Below, one piece after another: positions 28,313 to 38,234 of a stretch of 64,000 nucleotides of DNA. The DNA comes from Oricola cellulosilytica. GTDB lineage: Bacteria > Pseudomonadota > Alphaproteobacteria > Rhizobiales > Rhizobiaceae. Each line of letters opens with the position of its first letter. The first letter of the stretch is position 1. The notes below the pieces were generated by a model. It saw only the letters and a program-made list of their open reading frames with translations. It was not told the DNA's origin and made no database searches. The position numbers and the translations under genes were made by a program. The DNA is taken from contig NZ_JAINFK010000001.1 in NCBI RefSeq assembly GCF_019966575.1, forward strand, positions 903,016-967,015, given 5' to 3'.

Positions 28313-30856
28313 ATGCGGGCCGAGCACGCAGTTTCAGTAGGACGCAACCGGCAGAGCACGAGCCACGGCCGCAACCGGACGCTCCAGGCGGGAATGACGG
28401 CCCTCTTCCGGCGCCAGATTGAAATCCTCAACGGACTTGCCCTTTGGGGGACCGCCGCGTTCGCCCTTTTCTCGCTCGCTACCTGGAATGCTGGCGATCC
28501 GAGCTGGAGCTTCGCCGTCGATGCGCCCGTGCGCAACGCGATGGGCTATCCCGGCGCGGTGTTTGCAGACCTGGCTATGCAGTTCTTCGGCGTGGCCTCT
28601 CTACCGGTGCTTCTTCCCTTGGTCTTCCACGGACTGGCGCGCGTTCGTGGCCTTCCCTGGTCATATCCGCTTCGCCGGCTTGCGATCTGGCCGCTCGCGG
28701 CACTGCTGAGCGCCGCGGCAGTCGGCTGCCTGCCGCTCACCGAGAACTGGGCGCTTCCGACCGGACTTGGCGGCGTAACCGGTGACATGGTCCTGCGGGT
28801 TCCCGGCATGCTGACGGGCGGTTATCCCGCCGGCTGGCTGCTGGTGGCGTGCTTTCTCGTGCTGCTGCCTGCGTCCGTCTACGCGCTCGCACTGGCATGC
28901 GGCTTCTTCTGGCGCGAACCTGATGACGAACTAACCGACGAAGACGGCGATGCGGTCACGGGCCGTTTCGTCACGCTCGGCGCACTAATTCACGGCTTCT
29001 ATACCCTGCGGGCCGCGCTCCGCCGCACGTTTTTCGGCAGCCGCCGAAGAAAATCCGGGCGCGAGCGGCCGTCGCGGCAAACCCGGGCCGCGGGCGGTCG
29101 AATCGAACCCGATTTCGATGATGGATCTCACGACGATTTCGATGCGGGGTTCGGCGAGGACGAGGAGGACGGCGAAAACTGGGAGGGCGCCGAGGACTGG
29201 GCGCCGCAGCCCGCCATGCGCGATTCACACAGCGCCACGCCGCACAATCCAACGCGCGTTTCCTCTCCCGCCCCCAAGCCCAAGCCCAGCGTGCGGGCCG
29301 CGCGCGAGGCACAATCCTCATTCATTCGCGATGAGAAGTTTGAACTTCCCCCGGTTGTGCTGCTCGCCGAGCCGAAGAGCATCGCCAAGGACGCCAGCCT
29401 GTCGAAGGAGGCGCTCGAGCAGAACGCACGGCTTCTGGAAGGTGTACTAGAGGACTTCGGCGTGCGTGGCGAGATCATCCACGTTCGCCCCGGCCCGGTG
29501 GTCACGCTCTACGAGCTTGAACCGGCGCCAGGTATCAAGTCTTCCCGCGTCATCGGGCTCGCCGAGGACATTGCACGCTCCATGAGTGCCATCGCCGCGC
29601 GCGTCGCCGTTGTCCCCGGTCGCAACGCCATCGGCATCGAACTTCCCAATGCCAGACGGGAAACGGTCTTCCTGCGCGAACTCATCTCGTCGCAGAACTA
29701 CGATAATTCCAAAGCCAGGCTCGCGCTTACCCTCGGCAAGACCATCAATGGCGAGGCTGTGATTGCGGATCTGGCGAAAATGCCGCACCTGCTCGTCGCC
29801 GGAACCACGGGCTCGGGCAAGTCCGTCGCCATCAATACGATGATTCTGTCGATCCTCTACAAGATGACGCCGGAACAGTGCCGCCTCATCATGATCGACC
29901 CGAAGATGCTTGAACTGTCCGTCTATGATGGAATTCCGCATCTGCTGACGCCGGTCGTGACCGATCCGAAGAAGGCGGTTGTCGCGCTGAAATGGACCGT
30001 CCGCGAGATGGAGCAGCGCTACAAGAACATGTCGAAGGTCGGCGTGCGCAATATCGACGGCTTCAACGCAAAGGTGAAGGAAGCGGCCGCCAAGGGCGAG
30101 CACATGTCGCGCACGGTGCAGACCGGGTTCGACCGGGAGACCGGTGAGGCAATCTACGAGACCGAAACGCTCGAACTCGAACCGATGCCCTACATCGTTG
30201 TCATCATCGACGAGATGGCCGACCTGATGATGGTGGCCGGAAAGGACATCGAGGGCGCGGTGCAGCGTCTGGCGCAAATGGCGCGCGCCGCAGGCATCCA
30301 TGTCATCATGGCGACCCAGCGGCCCTCGGTCGATGTCATCACCGGCACGATCAAGGCGAATTTCCCGACCCGCATTTCCTTCCAGGTCACCTCGAAGATC
30401 GATTCGCGCACCATCCTCGGCGAGCAGGGCGCCGAGCAGCTGCTCGGCATGGGCGACATGCTCTATATGGCCGGCGGTGGCCGCATCCAGCGCGTCCACG
30501 GCCCCTTCGTCAGCGATCTTGAAGTCGAGGACATCGTCAATCATCTGAAGCTCCAGGGCGTGCCTGAATATCTCGAGGCGATCACCGAAGACGACGACGA
30601 GGACGGCAGCGGAGACGATGGCGGCGGCGCGGGAAGTGGTTCCTTCGAGGACTCCGAAGACCCCTACGACCAGGCGGTCGCCGTCGTGCTGCGCGACAAG
30701 AAGGCCTCGACCAGCTATATTCAGCGACGCCTCGGCATCGGTTACAACCGGGCCGCCTCGCTGATCGAACGGATGGAGGAGGAAGGCGTGATCGGCCCTG
30801 CGAATCACGCCGGCAAGCGCGAGATCCTCGTGCCGACGGAAGATGACGAACTGTAA
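28313..30856 (+). CDS. ftsK: DNA translocase FtsK
   Basis: 847 residues from ATG 28313 (a GTG three bases earlier is possible). The N-terminal ~210 residues hold four membrane helices, then comes a charged linker rich in arginine and acidic residues (~215-330), then the RecA-like motor with Walker A GTTGSGKS at 497-504 and Walker [13 protein letters not shown] near 633, then the gamma winged-helix domain ([21 protein letters not shown]). FtsK pumps the chromosome termini through the septum and activates XerCD recombination at dif. It is preceded by a CtrA-like site and followed by lolA. Confidence 0.97.
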   Translation: MRAEHAVSVGRNRQSTSHGRNRTLQAGMTALFRRQIEILNGLALWGTAAFALFSLATWNAGDPSWSFAVDAPVRNAMGYPGAVFADLAMQFFGVASLPVLLPLVFHGLARVRGLPWSYPLRRLAIWPLAALLSAAAVGCLPLTENWALPTGLGGVTGDMVLRVPGMLTGGYPAGWLLVACFLVLLPASVYALALACGFFWREPDDELTDEDGDAVTGRFVTLGALIHGFYTLRAALRRTFFGSRRRKSGRERPSRQTRAAGGRIEPDFDDGSHDDFDAGFGEDEEDGENWEGAEDWAPQPAMRDSHSATPHNPTRVSSPAPKPKPSVRAAREAQSSFIRDEKFELPPVVLLAEPKSIAKDASLSKEALEQNARLLEGVLEDFGVRGEIIHVRPGPVVTLYELEPAPGIKSSRVIGLAEDIARSMSAIAARVAVVPGRNAIGIELPNARRETVFLRELISSQNYDNSKARLALTLGKTINGEAVIADLAKMPHLLVAGTTGSGKSVAINTMILSILYKMTPEQCRLIMIDPKMLELSVYDGIPHLLTPVVTDPKKAVVALKWTVREMEQRYKNMSKVGVRNIDGFNAKVKEAAAKGEHMSRTVQTGFDRETGEAIYETETLELEPMPYIVVIIDEMADLMMVAGKDIEGAVQRLAQMARAAGIHVIMATQRPSVDVITGTIKANFPTRISFQVTSKIDSRTILGEQGAEQLLGMGDMLYMAGGGRIQRVHGPFVSDLEVEDIVNHLKLQGVPEYLEAITEDDDEDGSGDDGGGAGSGSFEDSEDPYDQAVAVVLRDKKASTSYIQRRLGIGYNRAASLIERMEEEGVIGPANHAGKREILVPTEDDEL

Positions 30857-30973
30857 GCGGTGTGACCCCCCGCCACAGTGAAGCCAAACTCCATTCGTAA
30901 CGGTTCGGGCAACCAAAACCCGTCCGCGCGGTTAACAGCCTGCGCAGGGAAAAGACACGGACAGGAGTCTGTC

Positions 30974-31627
30974 ATGACAGCATCGAACACAGAATGGCGG
31001 CTGACCCGCCGAACAGTGCTGGCGGGGGTCGCGTCGGCGGCGCTGGCAGCCGGACTTCCCGCAATTCCGGCAAATGCCGCATCGGGCGCGGCGCAAAAGA
31101 TTGCCGAACACTTTTCGCGCGTTAAAACCATGTCCGGCGAATTCGTCCAGTTTGGTCCGAGCGGCGAGTCCACCGGCGGCAAATTCTATATCCAGCGTCC
31201 GGGCAAACTCTTGTTTCTCTACGAGAAACCTTCGCCGATCCGCGTCGTCGCCGACGGCAAGACCCTTCTGGTAAACAATACCAAGCTCGATACGTTCGAC
31301 GCCTACCCCCTCGACAAGACGCCGCTGAAACTCCTTCTGGGCGACCGGATCGATCTGGGCGGCAACCGCGTTCGCCGGGTCAACGAGGCAGACGATCTGA
31401 CGACCATCGTGATGGGCGACAAGCAGGTCTTCGGTGACAGCGAGATCACCATGATGTTCGACCCGGCTACCTATGATTTGCGCCAGTGGACCATCCGCGA
31501 CGCCCAAGGCAAGGACACGACAGTGATCGTCTCCAATGTCCGGGAAGGGGTCCAGTTCGGACCAGGCACGTTCGACATCCCCTATCACCAGATTCGCGAG
31601 CGTAAGACGCGCAGCAAGTCCCGCTAG
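30974..31627 (+). CDS. lolA: Outer-membrane lipoprotein carrier protein LolA family
   Basis: 217 residues from ATG 30974, with GGAG upstream. The signal sequence starts RLTRRTVLAGVASAALAAG, with a twin-arginine-like RR before the hydrophobic core and a cleavage site near ANA/A. The mature part has GGKFYIQRPGKLLFLYEKP and ends in a basic tail. LolA carries lipoproteins across the periplasm from LolCDE to the outer membrane. It lies 117 bp after ftsK, the arrangement common in Hyphomicrobiales. Confidence 0.9.
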   Translation: MTASNTEWRLTRRTVLAGVASAALAAGLPAIPANAASGAAQKIAEHFSRVKTMSGEFVQFGPSGESTGGKFYIQRPGKLLFLYEKPSPIRVVADGKTLLVNNTKLDTFDAYPLDKTPLKLLLGDRIDLGGNRVRRVNEADDLTTIVMGDKQVFGDSEITMMFDPATYDLRQWTIRDAQGKDTTVIVSNVREGVQFGPGTFDIPYHQIRERKTRSKSR

Positions 31628-31732
31628 GTTCGGGACGGCTTCAATCCTGTGGGCGACGGCGCCGTTTGGGGTCGCCGCCGCTTGCCGTGAACGGATCCGG
31701 CTGGGAGAAGGGTGACCGCACAAGAGGTCGCC

Positions 31733-32536
31733 ATGAAATTCTCGATTGCCACCTGGAACATCAATTCCGTCCGTCTGCGGCTGCCGATCGTGCAGACCTT
31801 TCTGCGGCAATGGCGGCCGGACGTCCTGTGCCTGCAGGAAACCAAGTGCCCCAACGACCAGTTTCCGCTGTCGGCGTTGCGCAAGCTCGGCTACGAGCAC
31901 ATCGAGATTCACGGCCAGAAGGGTTATCATGGTGTGGCGACCCTTTCGCGCTTCCCGCTGCAGGAGGTGAATCGCAGGGTTTTCTGTGAAATAGACGACA
32001 CCCGCCATCTTGACGCAATCGTCAGGCTGCCGCACCGGTCGCTGCGCATTCACAATTTCTACGTTCCGGCCGGCGGGGACGAGCCGGATCCGGCGATCAA
32101 TCCGAAATTCGCCCACAAACTCGGTTTTCTCGACGAGATGCGCGACGTTCCGGCCTGCCCGGGATCGGCGGATTCGGCGCTGCTGGTCGGCGACCTCAAC
32201 GTCGCGCCGCTCGAGACGGATGTCTGGTCTCACAAGCAACTCTTGAAGGTCGTCAGCCACACCCCAGTGGAAACCGAAACGCTCGAAGCCCTGCGCAAGT
32301 CCGGGGAATGGGTCGACCTGATGCGCACCCATATTCCTCCGTCGGAAAAGATATTCACGTGGTGGAGTTACCGGGCGCGCGACTGGGAGGCCTCCAATCG
32401 CGGCCGGAGGCTCGACCATGTCTGGGGTTCGGGCGATCTCGAAACTGCGCTCTCGGACATCACGGTCGTGCGCGAGGCGCGTAGCTGGGAGAAGCCGTCC
32501 GACCACGTGCCGGTGGTTGCGACCTTCGATTTCTGA
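31733..32536 (+). CDS. xth: Exodeoxyribonuclease III / AP endonuclease
   Basis: 267 residues from ATG 31733 (a GTG at 31712 is the alternative; AAGAGG precedes the ATG). Motifs of the exonuclease III family are in place: ATWNINSVRLRL near residue 6-17, CLQETK (metal-binding Glu), VGDLNVAPLE, and the C-terminal SDHVPVVATF with the catalytic histidine. It cuts DNA at abasic sites in base-excision repair. It is convergent with the CNB-domain gene, 6 bp away. Confidence 0.95.
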   Translation: MKFSIATWNINSVRLRLPIVQTFLRQWRPDVLCLQETKCPNDQFPLSALRKLGYEHIEIHGQKGYHGVATLSRFPLQEVNRRVFCEIDDTRHLDAIVRLPHRSLRIHNFYVPAGGDEPDPAINPKFAHKLGFLDEMRDVPACPGSADSALLVGDLNVAPLETDVWSHKQLLKVVSHTPVETETLEALRKSGEWVDLMRTHIPPSEKIFTWWSYRARDWEASNRGRRLDHVWGSGDLETALSDITVVREARSWEKPSDHVPVVATFDF

Positions 32537-32542
32537 AATAAC

Positions 32543-33001
32543 TCAGTCGTCGCGGAAACGCGTTTCGAGCGCGCCGATGTGCCGCAGCATTTCGTTCAGG
32601 CGTTCGGCCAACTGACCGTGTAGCACCGCTGCAGTCTCCGGATATTCTTCCAGCATCCGGCGGAACAGGCTGCGGTTGATGCGGATCACCTGCGAATCCT
32701 CTGATGCGACTGCTCCCGTCAGGCGCCGGGTTTCCGTCACCAGGGCAAGTTCGCCGAGAATCAGCCCCGGGCCGATTGTGCTGAGAACAACGCGGCCGCG
32801 TTCCGTTTCCCGAAACAGATTTATCGCCCCCGAAGCGACGACGTAACCGCCCTCAGCGGATTGCCCCTCGCGATAGAGATCACGGCCCTTCGCGACGGAA
32901 ACGCGTTCCGCGCCAAACGCGAGCAGGCGCAGCTGTTCCGCGCTCAGGCTCTCGAACAGCGAAACGCCGCTTATGATGCGTATATCGTCTTCAAGCGACA
33001 C
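32543..33001 (-). CDS. Stand-alone cyclic-nucleotide-binding (Crp/Fnr-type) domain protein
   Basis: 152 residues starting at a GTG. The whole protein is one cNMP-binding domain: the phosphate-binding cassette region reads GPGLILGELALVTETRRLTG (near 84-103), followed by a helix that ends the protein. No helix-turn-helix or catalytic domain is present, so it is not a Crp-type DNA-binding regulator. The ligand and partner are unknown. It is on the same strand as the response-regulator gene upstream of it, 102 bp away. Confidence 0.85.
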   Translation of the reverse strand: MSLEDDIRIISGVSLFESLSAEQLRLLAFGAERVSVAKGRDLYREGQSAEGGYVVASGAINLFRETERGRVVLSTIGPGLILGELALVTETRRLTGAVASEDSQVIRINRSLFRRMLEEYPETAAVLHGQLAERLNEMLRHIGALETRFRDD

Positions 33002-33103
33002 GAACGGTCCCGTCTCATCCCAAGCACCTGTCTGCCGCTGTTATAGGACAGGGTTGGCAATGAAAAGACCGCTTGCCGTCAACACGGCGATATCGCCGTC
33101 CGG

Positions 33104-33787
33104 TCAGGGATTCAGCTTGTAGCCGCCGCTTTCCGTCACCAGCAGCGCGGCGTTCGACGGATCGCGCTCGATCTTCTGGCGCAAGCGGTAGACATGCGTC
33201 TCGAGCGTGTGGGTGGTGACGCCGGAATTGTATCCCCACACCTCCTCAAGAAGCGTGTCGCGCGTCACCACCTTGCGGTCGGCGCGATAGAGATACTTGA
33301 TGATTGCCGACTCCTTCTCCGTCAGCCGGATCTTCGATCCGTTCCCGTCGATCAGCAGCTTCTGGCTTGGCTTGAAGGTGTAGGGTCCGACGACGAAGGT
33401 TGCGTCCTCGCTTTGCTCATGCTGGCGCAGCTGCGCTCGGATACGGGCCAGCAGGACCGCGAACTTGAATGGCTTGGTGACATAGTCGTTGGCGCCTGCC
33501 TCGAGGCCGAGAATGGTGTCTGAATCGGTGTCATGGCCGGTCAGCATGATGACCGGTGCCTTGAAGCCGCTCTTGCGCAGAATCTTTACCGCTTCTCGGC
33601 CATCCATATCGGGCAGGCCCACGTCGACGATCAGGAGGTCGATGACGCCGGCACGCGCCGCTTGGATGCCCTTGGCCGCGGTTTCTTCCTGAAGAACAGC
33701 GAATTCTTCATAGAGCGACAGCTGCTCGACCAGCATTTCGCGCAGATCGTTGTCGTCATCGATCAGAAGAATTGTCCGTGCGCTCAT
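33104..33787 (-). CDS. OmpR-type response regulator
   Basis: 227 residues. The receiver domain (5-118) has the acidic pair Asp11/Asp12, the phosphorylation site Asp55 in IVDVGLPDMDG, Thr83 and Lys105. The DNA-binding winged helix (~130-227) ends HTLETHVYRLRQKIERDPS and GGYKLNP. The sequence is of the highly conserved alphaproteobacterial type, possibly the essential envelope regulator CenR, but this cannot be confirmed here. No histidine kinase gene is adjacent. The divergent L,D-transpeptidase gene starts 129 bp away. Confidence 0.92.
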   Translation of the reverse strand: MSARTILLIDDDNDLREMLVEQLSLYEEFAVLQEETAAKGIQAARAGVIDLLIVDVGLPDMDGREAVKILRKSGFKAPVIMLTGHDTDSDTILGLEAGANDYVTKPFKFAVLLARIRAQLRQHEQSEDATFVVGPYTFKPSQKLLIDGNGSKIRLTEKESAIIKYLYRADRKVVTRDTLLEEVWGYNSGVTTHTLETHVYRLRQKIERDPSNAALLVTESGGYKLNP

Positions 33788-33916
33788 GAAATATCCTGTC
33801 TAGACTTCGATGATGATTTGATTTCACACTATTCACAAAATCCCTGTCATGGAAATATGAACGGCGGAACCACTTCACGAACCATTGCACCAAGATGTGA
33901 GTGTTTGTCGAAAATC

Positions 33917-34477
33917 GTGAACAAAAAACGGCGGCGGACAGAAATACCGGTGATTTCAACGATCTTGGTGAAAAGGGCGCCGGGCGACATCCGTCGCGGC
34001 TTGCTGGACGCGGGGGACCGGGTGATTCCGTGCGCGCTCGGACGCGGCGGCATCCGCGCGCTCAAGCGGGAGGGCGACGGAGCGACCCCTGCCGCGTCCA
34101 TGCGCATCACCGGTGGCTATTTCAGAGCCGACCGTCTCCTTCGGCCGCCTGCCAGGTATCCGCTGCGCGCCATCCGCTCCGATGACGGCTGGTGCGACGC
34201 GCCGGACAATCCGAACTACAATCGTCATGTGCGCCTGCCCTTTTCCGGCAGCCATGAGACCATGATGCGCGATGACCGGCTCTACGACATCTGCCTGGTG
34301 CTCGACTGGAACCGTCCGCCGAAAGGACGCAGCCGCAATCGCGGCTCGGCGATATTTCTGCACATCGCCAAGGCCGGCTTTCCGCCAACGGAGGGTTGCA
34401 TCGCCGTCGAGCCGGAGGCGATGCGCTGGCTGCTGCCGCGAATCGGGCCGGAAACGATTGTTCGAATCGACCGCTAA
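33917..34477 (+). CDS. L,D-transpeptidase family protein (YkuD domain, COG3786 type)
   Basis: 186 residues from a GTG at 33917; the frame is open far upstream through the response-regulator gene, which is shadow. The catalytic motif is IFLHIAKAGFPPTEGCIAV with His149 and Cys161, the short-spaced version typical of the COG3786 group. Such enzymes make or trim 3-3 cross-links in peptidoglycan. No signal peptide or membrane helix is clear with this start; a start further upstream or export by other means is possible. The TAA stop overlaps the stop of the convergent DUF1761 gene by two bases. Confidence 0.82.
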   Translation: MNKKRRRTEIPVISTILVKRAPGDIRRGLLDAGDRVIPCALGRGGIRALKREGDGATPAASMRITGGYFRADRLLRPPARYPLRAIRSDDGWCDAPDNPNYNRHVRLPFSGSHETMMRDDRLYDICLVLDWNRPPKGRSRNRGSAIFLHIAKAGFPPTEGCIAVEPEAMRWLLPRIGPETIVRIDR

Positions 34478-34881
34478 GCCCCGAACGCGCCGATGATGCC
34501 ACCCATCAGAACCGCCACGATCAGCCAGTGCGCTCCATCGATGATCGTCAGCTTCCAGCCGAAACCCTGATAGCGGTGATTGACGGTCATCGTGGCCGCG
34601 ATGAAGCCGAGCCAGACGAATCCGCCGGAGATGACGCCGTTGCGAATCGTCGCCTGACCCTCGCCGAGATGACCGATCACACCCGCCAGAACCCACGCCA
34701 TGACCAGTTCCGCGACAAAACTCGTGACGAACAGTGCCGGCGACATCTTCGCCTCCGCAGGGTCGATGCGCGCGGCCTTCATCCACGACTTTCCGAGTGC
34801 GCCGTAATAGCCCGCTCCCGCAGCGAACGCGGCGACTGCCGCCACGAGGACGGCGAGATAGTTGATTCCACCAAAGTCCAC
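34474..34881 (-). CDS. DUF1761 family membrane protein
   Basis: 135 residues from a GTG at 34881, chosen because GGGAGG stands six bases ahead; a longer frame to 34938 lacks this and would run into the neighbour. Four hydrophobic helices are visible, with the family segments INYLAVLVAAVAAFAAGAGYY and FVWLGFIAATMTVNHRY. The family is widespread but has no known function. The methyltransferase gene lies 53 bp upstream on the same strand, so the two may be cotranscribed. Confidence 0.85.
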   Translation of the reverse strand: MDFGGINYLAVLVAAVAAFAAGAGYYGALGKSWMKAARIDPAEAKMSPALFVTSFVAELVMAWVLAGVIGHLGEGQATIRNGVISGGFVWLGFIAATMTVNHRYQGFGWKLTIIDGAHWLIVAVLMGGIIGAFGA

Positions 34882-34934
34882 CGCGGTCCCTCCCGATCCA
34901 TTCTGCCCCAGAAAACACCCCGGGCCCGGAAAAC

Positions 34935-35588
34935 TCAATCGAAACGCCAGACCACCGTGCGCTTCACTTCCCCGTCTTCCAGCGCTCGCGTTACCGGCAC
35001 CTCGTATTCCGCCAAGAGGGTCAGGTGGTCACGCGGCAGATATGAGCGGCCGGGGTCGCCCACCAGGATCGTCATTCCTTTACCGGCGAGCCGCTCGAAC
35101 CATGGCGTGATCCGGGCAGCCATCTCGCGATCGAAGAAGACGTCTCCCGCGAGCATCACATCGACATCTATCATGCCCGTCCCGATCAGATCACGCCCGT
35201 CGAATTCGATCGGGACGCCGTTCAAGGCGGCGTTCAGCGTAACGGCGGTCCCGCAGAACGGATCGATATCCACCGCTGCAACATGGCGGGCGCCGGAAAG
35301 TGCCGCCGCGATCCCGACAAGTCCGCATCCGGTGGCGAAATCCGCGACGCGTCGGCCACGCGCAACGTCGGGGTGATCGAGAACGTAGCGCGCCAAGCCC
35401 TGGCCCCCCGCCCAGGCGAACGCCCAATAGGGCGGTGGGACGCCCGCGGCATCTAGTTCCTCTTCCGTCAGGCTCCAGAGTTCATGCGCCTCACTGGCGA
35501 GGTGAAGTCTGATCTCGGGTACATGCGGCGGCGCCATGACGGACGTGTTGGCGCGGATGAAGGCCGCCTTCTTCGGATCCACCGGCAA
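34935..35588 (-). CDS. Class I SAM-dependent protein methyltransferase, ETF-beta lysine methyltransferase type
   Basis: 217 residues. The SAM-binding motif is VADFATGCGLVGIAAALSG (about 81-99), followed by AVDIDPFCGTAVTLNAALNG, and the C-terminal motif LVGDPGRSYLPR. This pattern matches the family of human ETFBKMT and its alphaproteobacterial homologues, which methylate lysines on the beta subunit of electron-transfer flavoprotein, and is close to ribosomal L11 methyltransferase. The start ATG at 35588 lies 6 bp from the EVE gene's stop, so the two are likely cotranscribed. Confidence 0.8.
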   Translation of the reverse strand: MPVDPKKAAFIRANTSVMAPPHVPEIRLHLASEAHELWSLTEEELDAAGVPPPYWAFAWAGGQGLARYVLDHPDVARGRRVADFATGCGLVGIAAALSGARHVAAVDIDPFCGTAVTLNAALNGVPIEFDGRDLIGTGMIDVDVMLAGDVFFDREMAARITPWFERLAGKGMTILVGDPGRSYLPRDHLTLLAEYEVPVTRALEDGEVKRTVVWRFD

Positions 35589-35594
35589 TCGCCG

Positions 35595-36026
35595 TCACAT
35601 CGGCGGATTGTCGAGCCCGCCCATCCGGCAAACTTCGATCCATTCATCCTTGGTCACCGGCTGCACCGACAAGCGCATCGAGGTGACAAGAGACATGTCC
35701 TTGAGCTTGGGATTGGCCTTCACGTCCTTCAGCGTGACCGGCTTTGGCATATCGCGCACAGCACGGATGTCGACGCATTCCCAGCGCTCGTCATCCGTCG
35801 TCGTGTCCTGATGGATCTCCGAGCAGACCTCCACGATGCCGACGACCTCCAGCCCCTCATTGGAGTGGTAGAAGAAGCCCTTGTCGCCGATTTTCATGGC
35901 GCGCATGTTGTTGCGGGCCTGATAGTTGCGAATCCCGTCCCATTGCTCGCCCGCATCGCCCTTGGCCTTCTGCATCTCCCAAGACCATTTGAACGGCTCG
36001 GACTTGAACAGCCAGTAATTCGCCAT
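35595..36026 (-). CDS. EVE domain-containing protein
   Basis: 143 residues from ATG 36026, with GGGAGAG upstream. The EVE (PUA-like) fold is recognised from MANYWLFKSEP at the start, the WDGIRNYQARNNMRAM segment and GFFYHSNEGLEVVG. EVE domains bind modified bases in DNA or RNA; the housekeeping version in proteobacteria has no settled role. It heads a run of three genes on this strand (EVE, methyltransferase, DUF1761). Confidence 0.92.
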   Translation of the reverse strand: MANYWLFKSEPFKWSWEMQKAKGDAGEQWDGIRNYQARNNMRAMKIGDKGFFYHSNEGLEVVGIVEVCSEIHQDTTTDDERWECVDIRAVRDMPKPVTLKDVKANPKLKDMSLVTSMRLSVQPVTKDEWIEVCRMGGLDNPPM

Positions 36027-36077
36027 GCACCACTCTCCCATCGTGTGGCGCGATAGCTAACGAATGGGAGCGTCCGG

Positions 36078-37058
36078 TCAAGTCTCGGTTTTGAGGGGGC
36101 GGGACATCAGCCGGTCGATAGCTGCTTCGACCGACAGGCCGCCGTCGAGAACTGCGTCGACCGCCGCGATGATGGGCGCTTCGACGCCGTGCTCGCGGGC
36201 AATGCGGGCCGCCATTGCCGCGGTTTTTACGCCTTCTGCAAGCGCCAATTCATCTAGGGGAGCGCCGCGTCCGATGGCTGCCCCATATGCAAAATTGCGC
36301 GATTTCTCCGAACCGCAGGTGAGGATCAGGTCGCCGAGACCGGACAGACCCACAAGGGTTTCCGGACGCCCGCCGAGCGCTGCGGCGACGCGCCGCAGTT
36401 CCGCGAAACCGCGCGTCGTCAGCGCGGCGAGTGCGCTCGCGCCGAGCTGCCTTCCGTGAACGATACCGGCCGCGATTGCCAGCACGTTCTTCAACGCTCC
36501 GCCGAGTTCCACGCCGGGGATGTCGTCGCTTGCGTAACAGCGCAGAACCGGGTTCGAAAGCGATTCGGCGAGCATCTTCGCTGTCTTGATGTCGGATGCC
36601 GCGACCGTTACGGCGGTCGGAAGACCGGCGGCGACGTCGATGGCAAAGCTTGGGCCAGACAGGACGGCGGCGCGGTCGTTGCCCACCAGGGTCGCCATCA
36701 GGCCACTCATTGTCCTGCCCGTTTCACGGTCGATGCCCTTGGCGCAGGAAACGAAGACACTCCCGGGCGCCGCAAATGCTGCGAGACCGGGAAGCGCGCT
36801 GCTCACCGTCTGCGCCGGAACCGCCACCAGAACGATCTCCGCTCCGGCAAGCGCCTCTGCGGGTTCGAGCGTCATCCTCAGCGTCTCCGGAAGCTCGATT
36901 TCGCCCAGATAGCGGGGATTGCGATGCAGTTCATTGATTTTCGCGGCGGTCTCCGAATCGCGCCCCAGGAGGAGGCAGGACCACCCGGCCCGTACAACGG
37001 AGGCGGCGAGGGCCGTTCCCCACGCACCGGCCCCGACGACCGCGATCTTTCCGCTCAT
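36078..37058 (-). CDS. gpsA: NAD(P)-dependent glycerol-3-phosphate dehydrogenase
   Basis: 326 residues from ATG 37058; the frame is open upstream through tsaD, but [18 protein letters not shown] is the true N-terminus. The Rossmann motif GAGAWG is at about 9-14, and the catalytic lysine region reads [15 protein letters not shown]. It makes sn-glycerol 3-phosphate for phospholipid synthesis. Its start overlaps the tsaD stop by four bases (ATGA), so the two genes are translationally coupled. Confidence 0.96.
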   Translation of the reverse strand: MSGKIAVVGAGAWGTALAASVVRAGWSCLLLGRDSETAAKINELHRNPRYLGEIELPETLRMTLEPAEALAGAEIVLVAVPAQTVSSALPGLAAFAAPGSVFVSCAKGIDRETGRTMSGLMATLVGNDRAAVLSGPSFAIDVAAGLPTAVTVAASDIKTAKMLAESLSNPVLRCYASDDIPGVELGGALKNVLAIAAGIVHGRQLGASALAALTTRGFAELRRVAAALGGRPETLVGLSGLGDLILTCGSEKSRNFAYGAAIGRGAPLDELALAEGVKTAAMAARIAREHGVEAPIIAAVDAVLDGGLSVEAAIDRLMSRPLKTET

Positions 37059-38137
37059 GCCTTCGCTCCCCTGCGGCCGGCGCCGATCAGGGAGGCTGCG
37101 GCCTCGTCCAGCGGCCACCGCGATCGCGGCGCGACGTCCATGCCGGTTGCGGTTCCGGTTTCGAGATGTTCGATACCTGCCCAGGCAATCATCGCCGCGT
37201 TGTCCGAGCACAGCGATTGCGGGGGCGCGTAGAGGCGGGTCTTTTCGTCCTTGCAGACATCCTCGAGCATGGCGCGGATGGCTTGGTTTGCCGCAACGCC
37301 ACCTGCCACGACCAGTGCCGCCGGGTGGTCGGAGACCTCCCCCCGATAGCGCCGCAGTGCGCGAAGCATCCGGTCGCGCAGCGTGTCCGTCACGGCGGCC
37401 TGAAACGAGGCGCAAAGATCGTGAACATCTTGTGCGGTCAAAGGGGCGAGCTCGCTCGCCTGCCGCCGGACGGCGCTTTTCAGTCCGGAGAACGAAAAAT
37501 CCAGCCGCTCTTCGCCCTTCATCGGCCGGGGCAGCGGGAAGCGGGTCGCATCGCCGTTCCGGGCTTCCCGCTCCACCGCAGGGCCGCCGGGATAAGGCAG
37601 GCCGAGCAACTTCGCCGTCTTGTCGAAAGCTTCGCCCAGTGCGTCATCTATCGTCGTACCCCAGCGTTCGTAATCGCCAAGGCCGCGCACCAGAAGAATT
37701 TGGGTGTGCCCTCCGGAGACCAGCAACAACAGGTATGGAAACGGCATTCCGTCAGTCAAACGCGGCGTCAGCGCATGACCCTCCAGGTGATTGATGGCGA
37801 CCAGCGGCAGGCTGCGCGCAGTGCAGATCGCCTTGGCTGTCATCATCCCGACGATCAGCCCGCCGATCAGCCCCGGCCCGGCGGTCACGGCAACGGCGTC
37901 GATATCGTCGAGCGTCACGTCGGCGTCAGCGAGGGAGCGCGCGACGATCGCATCCAGACCTTCGACATGGGCCCGCGCGGCGATTTCCGGCACAACCCCG
38001 CCAAAGGCGGCATGATCCGCAATCTGGCTGTAGACCGTGTTCGACAGGATCTCGCCTCCGGCGGACCCTTCCACGCTGCGGACGACCGCCGCCGCCGTTT
38101 CGTCGCAACTCGTTTCTATTCCGAGAACTGTTGTCAT
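37055..38137 (-). CDS. tsaD: tRNA N6-adenosine threonylcarbamoyltransferase
   Basis: 360 residues from ATG 38137 ([19 protein letters not shown]). The metal-binding motif [10 protein letters not shown] and the nucleotide-site SGGHTQI and [13 protein letters not shown] are in place. TsaD, with TsaB and TsaE, completes t6A37 modification of ANN-decoding tRNAs. It overlaps gpsA by four bases and is divergent from hemC, whose start lies 97 bp away; the shared spacer holds both promoters. Confidence 0.97.
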   Translation of the reverse strand: MTTVLGIETSCDETAAAVVRSVEGSAGGEILSNTVYSQIADHAAFGGVVPEIAARAHVEGLDAIVARSLADADVTLDDIDAVAVTAGPGLIGGLIVGMMTAKAICTARSLPLVAINHLEGHALTPRLTDGMPFPYLLLLVSGGHTQILLVRGLGDYERWGTTIDDALGEAFDKTAKLLGLPYPGGPAVEREARNGDATRFPLPRPMKGEERLDFSFSGLKSAVRRQASELAPLTAQDVHDLCASFQAAVTDTLRDRMLRALRRYRGEVSDHPAALVVAGGVAANQAIRAMLEDVCKDEKTRLYAPPQSLCSDNAAMIAWAGIEHLETGTATGMDVAPRSRWPLDEAAASLIGAGRRGAKA

Positions 38138-38234
38138 GAATTCCGGGCGTTGCTGCGCGCGTGTTGCCCGCACTTGCGTTTGCGGTTACGTCTCGCGGGT
38201 CGGGTACCACGGAACGAAAGGCTTGCAAACTCGG

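Noticed and set aside
33533..33916. Upstream extension of the L,D-transpeptidase frame
   Set aside because: It runs antisense through the response-regulator gene; the GTG at 33917 is the first start clear of it.
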